Shown here piece by piece: positions 12,932-17,289 of a stretch of DNA of 17,289 bases. Within the stretch, counting starts at the first letter, position 1. Each line of letters begins with the position of its first letter. Below the pieces are notes generated by a model, which was not told where the DNA came from, did not search any database, and saw only the letters and a list, made by a program, of their open reading frames with translations. Where the stretch lies: positions 1-17,289 of the forward strand of contig JBFHKO010000031.1 of the NCBI GenBank assembly GCA_041595355.1, written 5' to 3'. Made by a program: the position numbers and the translations under genes. The stretch is from JBFHKO01 sp041595355. GTDB taxonomy: Bacteria > Pseudomonadota > Gammaproteobacteria > Enterobacterales > Aeromonadaceae.

Positions 12932-14230
12932 ATGGGACAAAGCGTCGTAATCTTGGGCACCCAGTGGGGTGACGAAGGCAAGGGCAAAATCGTCGATCTG
13001 TTGACCGACAAGGCCCAGTATGTTGTGCGTTATCAGGGGGGCCACAATGCCGGCCATACTCTGGTCATCGACGGTGAAAAAACCGTTCTTCACCTGATCC
13101 CGTCCGGGATACTGCGCGATAACTGCAAGTGCATCATCGCCAACGGCGTGGTGCTGGCACCGGATGCGCTGCAAAAAGAGATGAAGCAACTGGAAGCGCG
13201 TGGCGTTCCGGTACGCGAGCGGCTGCTGCTGAGCGAGGCCTGTCCGCTGATCCTGCCGTATCATGTGGCCATGGATCTGGCGCGCGAGCAGGCCCTCGGC
13301 AAGAAGGCCATCGGCACCACGGGACGCGGCATCGGTCCGGCCTACGAAGACAAGGTGGCGCGTCGCGCCCTGCGTGTCGGCGATCTGTTCGACATGACCC
13401 GCTTTGCCGAGAAGCTCAAAGAGGTGCTGGAGTACTACAACTTCCAGCTGACCCAGTTCTATGGCGTGGAAGCCGTCTCCTATGAGGCCGTGCTGGCCGA
13501 CGCCCAGCAGTATGCCGGCCTCATCACCTCCATGGTGGTCGATGTGACCGATCTGCTGGACAAGGCGCGTCGCAATGGTGATCGCCTGATGTTCGAGGGG
13601 GCCCAGGGTACCCTGCTGGACATCGATCACGGCACCTATCCCTATGTGACCTCCTCAAATACCACCGCCGGCGGCGTGGCCACCGGATCCGGTTTCGGTC
13701 CGCGGCATGTGGAGTATGTGCTGGGCATTGCCAAGGCCTACACCACCCGGGTGGGTGCGGGACCCTTCCCCACCGAACTGCACGACGAGATCGGTGACCG
13801 CCTCTGTGCCCAGGGACATGAGTATGGCTCCACCACCGGCCGCAAGCGCCGTTGTGGCTGGTTCGATGCCGTGGCCATGAAGCGCGCCATCCAGATCAAC
13901 TCGGTCTCCGGCTTCTGCCTGACCAAGCTGGACGTGCTGGATGGGCTGGAAACAGTCAACATCTGCACCGGTTACCGTTATGCTGATGGCAGTGTGCGTG
14001 ATGTGCCGCCCATGGCTGCCGAGGGTTACGCCCAGGTAACGCCGGTTTACGAGACGCTGCCCGGCTGGAGCGAGACCACCTTCGGCGTCAAGACGCTGGA
14101 TGGCCTGCCGCAAAATGCCCGCGATTATATCCGCCGTATCGAGGCGATCACCGGCGTGCCGGTGGACATCGTCTCCACCGGTCCGGATCGTGACGAGACC
14201 ATAGTGTTGCGTCATCCGTTCGAAGCCTGA
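12932..14230 (+). CDS. purA: adenylosuccinate synthetase
   Basis: PurA condenses IMP and aspartate with GTP hydrolysis to adenylosuccinate, the first committed step to AMP; cytosolic homodimer. 432 aa from the ATG at 12932, the same length as E. coli. The same frame is open upstream to 12890, but that would run through the promoter. Visible motifs are QWGDEGKGK at 11-19 with catalytic D14, GGHNAGHT at 36-43 with catalytic H42, GTTGRGIGPAYEDK, MFEGAQGTLLDIDHGTYP, the threonine-rich TSSNTTAGGV, RVGAGPFPTEL and TKLDVLDG for guanine recognition. No strong SD is visible (ACAGAG just before the start). Monocistronic: terminators lie on both sides. In E. coli purA also follows hflKC. Confidence 0.98.
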   Translation: MGQSVVILGTQWGDEGKGKIVDLLTDKAQYVVRYQGGHNAGHTLVIDGEKTVLHLIPSGILRDNCKCIIANGVVLAPDALQKEMKQLEARGVPVRERLLLSEACPLILPYHVAMDLAREQALGKKAIGTTGRGIGPAYEDKVARRALRVGDLFDMTRFAEKLKEVLEYYNFQLTQFYGVEAVSYEAVLADAQQYAGLITSMVVDVTDLLDKARRNGDRLMFEGAQGTLLDIDHGTYPYVTSSNTTAGGVATGSGFGPRHVEYVLGIAKAYTTRVGAGPFPTELHDEIGDRLCAQGHEYGSTTGRKRRCGWFDAVAMKRAIQINSVSGFCLTKLDVLDGLETVNICTGYRYADGSVRDVPPMAAEGYAQVTPVYETLPGWSETTFGVKTLDGLPQNARDYIRRIEAITGVPVDIVSTGPDRDETIVLRHPFEA

Positions 14231-14249
14231 TCTGCAGGCGGACAGCAAT

Positions 14250-14278
14250 AACAAAGCCGGTGTTCAACCGGCTTTGTT
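14250..14278. terminator. bidirectional terminator between purA and ispB
   Basis: AACAAAGCCGG (14250-14260) pairs perfectly with CCGGCTTTGTT (14268-14278) around a 7-nt loop. On the plus strand the stem is followed by GTCTC, with most Ts inside its 3' arm. On the minus strand it ends in CTTTGTTATT. It sits 19 bp after the purA stop and 29 bp from the ispB stop, so it can serve both convergent genes. Confidence 0.8.
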
Positions 14279-14307
14279 GTCTCTGGCGTGTTGGAAATAA
14301 CGGCGGC

Positions 14308-15279
14308 TCAGGCGCTGCGCTGGACGGCCAGGTTGGCCAGCTGGCAAAGGGCCTGCTTGTAGGGGGAGTCGGGCAGGGGAGCCAGGCTGGCAATGGCCAT
14401 GTCGGCTTCCTGCTGGGCTTTGTGCAAGCTGTAATCGAAGGCGCGGGTGGCGTGCAGAGTGGCCAGTATTTCATCCAGATGCGCCATGCCGTTGCGTTGC
14501 ACTATGGCCTCCTGCAGCAGCTGTTTCTGCCGGGGCGTGCCCTGGGCCATGGCATGAATGAGCGGCATGGTGGGCTTGCCTTCGGCCAGATCGTCGCCGA
14601 CATTCTTGCCCATCACCTCGCTGGCCGAGGTGTAGTCCATGACGTCATCCACCAGCTGGAAGGCGGTGCCGAGGTGCTTGCCATACTCCTGCATCGCCTG
14701 CTCCAGGGCGGCGGGTTGATCGGTCAGCACGGCCGCCAGACGGGTGGCGGCTTCGAAGAGCTTGGCGGTCTTGCAGTAGATGACCTGCAGGTAGCTCTCC
14801 TCGGTGGTGTCGGGATCGTTGCAATTCATCAGCTGCAACACTTCGCCCTCGGCAATCACGTTGGTGGCTTCGGCGAGGATGTCCATGACCCGCACATTGC
14901 CGAGCTCGGCCATCATCTGGAAGGCGCGGGTATACAGGAAGTCGCCCACCAGTACGCTGGCCGCGTTGCCAAACAGCTGGTTGGCGGTATCCCGCCCGCG
15001 GCGCAACGCCGACTCGTCGACCACGTCATCATGCAGCAGGGTGGCGGTATGGATGAACTCTATGATGGCGGCCAGCTTGATGGGCCGCTCACCGCTGCCG
15101 CCCAGGGCGCGGGCCGCCAGCACGGTCAGCAGCGGGCGCACGCGTTTGCCGCCACCGCTGATGATGTAGTAGCCCAGCTGGTTTACCAGTGCGACCTCGG
15201 AGTGAAGTCGGTCCATGATCAGTTCATTGACGGCCTGCATGTCCTCGGCGGACAGCGCCTGAATTGCATTTTGATCCAT
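14308..15279 (-). CDS. ispB: octaprenyl diphosphate synthase (trans-isoprenyl diphosphate synthase)
   Basis: IspB chain-elongates farnesyl diphosphate with isopentenyl diphosphate to make the all-trans side chain of ubiquinone and menaquinone. 323 aa (E. coli 323). It shows GGGKRVRP at 42-49, the first Asp-rich motif DDVVD at 84-88 (in HTATLLHDDVVDES), GNAASVLVGDFLYTRAFQMM at about 104-123 and the second Asp-rich motif DDVMD at 211-215. Chain length (C40 or other) cannot be read with confidence. The start at 15279 has no close SD; AAGGA is 16 bases upstream. It is divergent from rplU, the same arrangement as in E. coli. Confidence 0.97.
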   Translation of the reverse strand: MDQNAIQALSAEDMQAVNELIMDRLHSEVALVNQLGYYIISGGGKRVRPLLTVLAARALGGSGERPIKLAAIIEFIHTATLLHDDVVDESALRRGRDTANQLFGNAASVLVGDFLYTRAFQMMAELGNVRVMDILAEATNVIAEGEVLQLMNCNDPDTTEESYLQVIYCKTAKLFEAATRLAAVLTDQPAALEQAMQEYGKHLGTAFQLVDDVMDYTSASEVMGKNVGDDLAEGKPTMPLIHAMAQGTPRQKQLLQEAIVQRNGMAHLDEILATLHATRAFDYSLHKAQQEADMAIASLAPLPDSPYKQALCQLANLAVQRSA

Positions 15280-15333
15280 AGGTGTCGATACTGCGTCCTT
15301 TTGGTCCCGGTCGCCCGGAATTCGTGGCTTGGG

Positions 15334-15339
15334 ATTCTA
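15334..15339 (-). promoter_or_regulatory. candidate ispB -10 element
   Basis: TAGAAT on the minus strand, five of six consensus bases, about 55 bases before the ispB ATG. The -35 at 17 bp is only CTGCAC, so the call is weak. Confidence 0.3.
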
Positions 15340-15413
15340 CATGAAATGACCTGCCCGTGCAGTCTTTGCCAGCGAGCGCGGGCGCAGGATCACCGATGAT
15401 CCCGACGTGAACT

Positions 15414-15447
15414 TTTCCGGAAATGGTCCTTGCCTCGTCCCGGCAAG
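15414..15447. repeat. two inverted repeats over the rplU promoter (possible operator)
   Basis: TTTCCGGAAA (15414-15423) is a perfect 10-bp palindrome six bases upstream of the -35. CTTGCC (15429-15434) and GGCAAG (15442-15447) form a perfect inverted repeat with a 7-bp spacer that covers the -35. Both lie upstream of the predicted start point, so they would act as DNA rather than RNA. Confidence 0.45.
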
Positions 15448-15458
15448 TTGCGTAGAAT
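15430..15458 (+). promoter_or_regulatory. rplU-rpmA promoter
   Basis: TTGCCT (15430-15435), 17 bp, TAGAAT (15453-15458): four and five matches at optimal spacing. Transcription would start near 15465, giving a leader of about 68 nt that contains the hairpin at 15486-15514. Confidence 0.75.
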
Positions 15459-15485
15459 TCGCGACCATTGTCATTAAGTTTTTGT

Positions 15486-15514
15486 GCGCCGGCCGCAGAG
15501 AGCGAGCCGGACGC
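15486..15514 (+). promoter_or_regulatory. structured rplU leader hairpin (candidate r-protein autoregulatory site)
   Basis: An 11-bp stem: GCG/CGC, then CCGGC/GCCGG, then CGC/GCG, capped by an AGAGA loop (15497-15501). Two single-A bulges, A15505 and A15511, both lie on the 3' side. It is followed seven bases later by the rplU SD (GGAG, 15522-15525) and has no T-run, so it is not a terminator. L21 leader motifs are documented in Firmicutes; I know of none established for Gammaproteobacteria. Confidence 0.55.
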
Positions 15515-15532
15515 CCAATTCGGAGTTTAAAC

Positions 15533-15844
15533 ATGTACGCGGTTATCCAAAGTGGCGGAAAACAGCACCGTGTGGCTGAAGGTCAGGTGATTCGCCTGGA
15601 GAAACTGGAAGCTGAGACCGGTGTTAGCATCGAATTCGACAAGGTGCTGATGGTTGCACAAGGCGAAGCGATCCAGGTAGGTGCACCCTATGTTGCCGGT
15701 GTCAAGGTAACGGCCGAGGTCGTTTCCCATGGTCGTGGCGACAAGATCCGGATCATCAAGTTCCGTCGTCGTAAGCATCATCGCAAGCAGCAGGGCCACC
15801 GTCAGTGGTTCACTGAAGTCAAAATCACTGGCATCAGTGCATAA
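15533..15844 (+). CDS. rplU: 50S ribosomal protein L21
   Basis: Structural protein of the large ribosomal subunit that contacts 23S rRNA. 103 aa, the same length as E. coli. It starts MYAVIQSGGKQHRV and includes the basic rRNA-binding stretch KIRIIKFRRRKHHRK at about 71-85 and the C-terminal QWFTEVKITGI. The ATG at 15533 follows GGAG (15522-15525) by seven bases; the frame is open further upstream, but that is promoter and leader. It is 16 bp from rpmA and shares its transcript. Codons are visibly less GC-extreme than in neighbouring genes, as is usual for highly expressed ribosomal genes. Confidence 0.99.
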   Translation: MYAVIQSGGKQHRVAEGQVIRLEKLEAETGVSIEFDKVLMVAQGEAIQVGAPYVAGVKVTAEVVSHGRGDKIRIIKFRRRKHHRKQQGHRQWFTEVKITGISA

Positions 15845-15860
15845 ATAGGAGACCTGATAA

Positions 15861-16118
15861 ATGGCACATAAAAAAGCTGGCGGTTCCTCCCGTAACGGCC
15901 GCGACTCGGAAAGTAAACGCCTGGGCGTAAAGCGCTTCGGCGGTGAAACTGTCCCGGCCGGCAGCATCATCGTTCGTCAGCGTGGCACCAAGTTCCACGC
16001 TGGTGACAACGTGGGTTGTGGCAAGGACCATACCCTGTTCGCTACCGCTAACGGCAAGGTGAAGTTCGAGGTCAAGGGCCCGAACAATCGCAAGTACGTG
16101 AGCATCGTTGCCGAATAA
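15861..16118 (+). CDS. rpmA: 50S ribosomal protein L27
   Basis: Large-subunit protein whose N-terminal tail reaches the peptidyl-transferase centre. 85 aa, standard length. It begins MAHKKAGGSSRNGRDSESK, with the tail directly exposed after Met. It therefore lacks the cleavable N-terminal extension found in Firmicutes L27 and needs no Prp-type protease. KRFGGETVPAGSIIVRQRGT and NVGCGKDHTLFA are family hallmarks. The SD AGGAG (15847-15851) is nine bases upstream and overlaps the end of the rplU region. A terminator begins 18 bp after the stop. Confidence 0.99.
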   Translation: MAHKKAGGSSRNGRDSESKRLGVKRFGGETVPAGSIIVRQRGTKFHAGDNVGCGKDHTLFATANGKVKFEVKGPNNRKYVSIVAE

Positions 16119-16136
16119 TCGGTGACAGAGCGAAGC

Positions 16137-16171
16137 AAGGCCCTGCCATACGGTGGGGCCTTTTGTTTTTT
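16137..16171 (+). terminator. intrinsic terminator after rpmA
   Basis: AAGGCCC (16137-16143) pairs with GGGCCTT (16156-16162). An inner TGCC/GGTG extension, including G-U pairs, closes on ATAC. A T-rich tract TTTTGTTTTTT runs over 16161-16171. This separates rplU-rpmA from obgE, which then has its own promoter. Confidence 0.88.
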
Positions 16172-16185
16172 GAACACCTGCTGCG

Positions 16186-16279
16186 GGGTGCACCCTCTCC
16201 GGCGGCAGGGGCCGGCCTGTCACCGGACATGGCCACGCCGTGGCATGAGGGCCGCCTGACCGCACCCGGCTTCGCCGGG
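16186..16279. repeat. palindrome cluster in the rpmA-obgE spacer
   Basis: Four palindromes lie in under 100 bp: GGGTGCACCC (16186-16195), GGCCGGCC (16210-16217, extendable to CAGG/CCTG), GCCACG-C-CGTGGC (16232-16244) and CCCGGC-TTC-GCCGGG (16265-16279). GGCGGC (16201-16206) and GCCGCC (16251-16256) can pair around the third. No gene is seen here. The region could be a REP-like element, protein-binding sites or a structured transcript end. Confidence 0.5.
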
Positions 16280-16300
16280 ACCGCGTTCCGTCTTTATAAT
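16271..16300 (+). promoter_or_regulatory. obgE promoter
   Basis: A perfect TATAAT -10 at 16295-16300. The best -35 is TTCGCC (16271-16276) at 18 bp, only three of six and lying in the loop and 3' arm of the CCCGGC hairpin. The start point would be near 16307, with a leader of about 34 nt. Confidence 0.6.
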
Positions 16301-16340
16301 GACAGCTGGACTTGGGCCAACTGTCGGGAGTGATTGCGCT

Positions 16341-17289
16341 ATGAAGTTTGTTGATGAAGTTCAGATCCGAATCGATGCCGGCGACGGCGGCAACGGTTGC
16401 GTCAGTTTCCGCCGCGAAAAATTTATCCCCAAGGGGGGACCGGATGGTGGTGACGGCGGCGATGGCGGCGACGTCTACCTGCAGGCGGATAACAATCTCA
16501 ACACCCTGGTCGACTACCGTTTCGAGCGCTTCCATGCGGCCCAACGCGGCGAAAATGGCCGTGGCGCCAACTGTACCGGTGCGCGGGGTCAGGATAAGGT
16601 GCTCAAGGTGCCCGTCGGTACCCGTGCCACCGACGAGGACACCGGCGAGGTGCTGGGCGATCTGACCCAGCATGAGCAGCGCCTGCTGGTCGCCAAGGGG
16701 GGCTTTCATGGCCTTGGCAACACCCGCTTCAAGAGCTCGGTGAACCGTGCGCCGCGCCAGAAGACCAATGGCACCCCCGGCGAGCAGCGCAACCTGCGTA
16801 TGGAGCTGCTGCTGCTCGCCGATGTGGGACTGCTGGGCCTGCCCAATGCCGGCAAGTCCACCTTCATCCGCTCCGTATCCGCGGCGCGCCCCAAGGTGGC
16901 GGATTATCCCTTCACCACCCTGGTGCCGAACCTGGGGGTGGTGCGCCTGGCATCGGAGCGCTCCTTTGTCATCGCCGATATCCCGGGGCTCATCGAGGGG
17001 GCGGCCGAGGGCGCGGGGCTGGGGATCCGCTTCCTGAAGCACCTGGAGCGGTGCCGTGTCCTGCTGCACCTCATCGACATATTGCCGGTGGATGGCTCGG
17101 ATCCGGCCGACAATGCGCGCACCATCATCGGCGAGCTGGAAAAGTACAGCCCGGAGCTGGCCGGCAAGCCGCGCTGGCTGGTGTTCAACAAGACCGATCT
17201 GCTGCTGCCGGAAGAGGTCGATGACGTGGTCGGGCGGGTGACCGGCGAGCTGGAGTGGGAAGGGCCCGTCTACCAGATCTCCGCCTTCA
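16341..17289 (+). CDS. obgE: Obg/CgtA family ribosome-assembly GTPase, 3' end outside the window
   Basis: Essential GTPase acting in late 50S maturation and in stringent and cell-cycle responses; cytoplasmic. 316 codons are present, open to the right edge; the family is usually about 390 aa, so roughly 75 residues are missing. The start is ATG at 16341 with GGGAG at 16326-16330. The Obg glycine-rich fold occupies 1-158 (GDGGNG at 14-19, FIPKGGPDGGDGGDGGDV near 28-45, KGGFHGLGN at 119-127). The G domain has G1 GLPNAGKS at 166-173, switch I YPFTTLVPNLG at 189-199, G3 DIPG at 213-216, G4 NKTD at 283-286 and G5 SA at 314-315. It is downstream of rplU-rpmA as in many bacteria, but separated by a terminator and its own promoter. 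Confidence 0.97.
   Translation, partial: MKFVDEVQIRIDAGDGGNGCVSFRREKFIPKGGPDGGDGGDGGDVYLQADNNLNTLVDYRFERFHAAQRGENGRGANCTGARGQDKVLKVPVGTRATDEDTGEVLGDLTQHEQRLLVAKGGFHGLGNTRFKSSVNRAPRQKTNGTPGEQRNLRMELLLLADVGLLGLPNAGKSTFIRSVSAARPKVADYPFTTLVPNLGVVRLASERSFVIADIPGLIEGAAEGAGLGIRFLKHLERCRVLLHLIDILPVDGSDPADNARTIIGELEKYSPELAGKPRWLVFNKTDLLLPEEVDDVVGRVTGELEWEGPVYQISAF

Noticed and set aside
14260..15399. 379-residue plus-strand open frame opposite ispB
   Set aside because: It begins inside the purA/ispB terminator and mirrors ispB; ispB has both Asp-rich motifs intact.
15834..17069. 411-residue minus-strand open frame across rpmA, the spacer and obgE
   Set aside because: It runs through two conserved genes, a terminator and a promoter, and has no recognisable domain.

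Overview
The window is a GC-rich (visibly above 60% G+C), densely coding chromosomal segment of a gammaproteobacterium. Proteins recalled from Escherichia coli align closely almost throughout: MutL, MiaA, Hfq, HflX, PurA, IspB, L21 and L27. The high GC, the PpgK-type glucokinase next to queG and a short HflC suggest a non-enteric lineage such as the Aeromonadales (Oceanimonas/Zobellella-like). That placement is inference; gammaproteobacterium itself is secure.

Layout. (1) 1-222: two identical tRNA-Gly(GCC) genes in tandem, followed by a probable terminator. (2) 358-813: a 151-residue all-helical protein I do not recognise. (3) 810-2717, minus strand: queG (epoxyqueuosine reductase) followed by a polyphosphate-glucokinase-like ROK kinase. 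The kinase converges on the unknown gene so tightly that the stop codons share CTAG. (4) 2716-12714, plus strand: nnr-tsaE-amiB-mutL-miaA-hfq-hflX-hflK-hflC, the conserved 'mutL-miaA-hfq superoperon', closed by a strong terminator at 12730-12761. nnr diverges from queG and their ATG codons share CATG. (5) purA as its own unit with a bidirectional-looking terminator. (6) ispB on the minus strand, divergent from rplU-rpmA, then a terminator, a palindrome-rich spacer and obgE/cgtA, which runs off the right edge.

How the genes work together. Several act in tRNA and translation quality: QueG makes queuosine, TsaE supports t6A37, MiaA makes i6A37, tRNA-Gly is encoded here, L21 and L27 are large-subunit proteins, and HflX and Obg are ribosome-associated GTPases. 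Nnr repairs damaged NAD(P)H. AmiB cuts septal peptidoglycan, MutL works in mismatch repair, Hfq is the sRNA chaperone and HflK/HflC form the complex that modulates FtsH. PurA makes adenylosuccinate and IspB makes the quinone side chain. From nnr to miaA the genes overlap or nearly abut (1-nt overlap, 4-nt overlap, 1-nt gap, 8-nt overlap), which suggests translational coupling.

I found no phage, insertion sequence, CRISPR array, toxin-antitoxin or defence locus. Coding content is ordinary housekeeping, so I do not claim a new biological system. The most interesting material is regulatory: a bulged hairpin in the rplU leader, a perfect extended -10 buried in nnr, an A-rich tandem repeat at the hfq start, a hairpin between hfq and hflX, a palindrome cluster before obgE, and the shared start and stop codons around queG and ppgK. 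No stretch longer than 300 bases lacks a gene.
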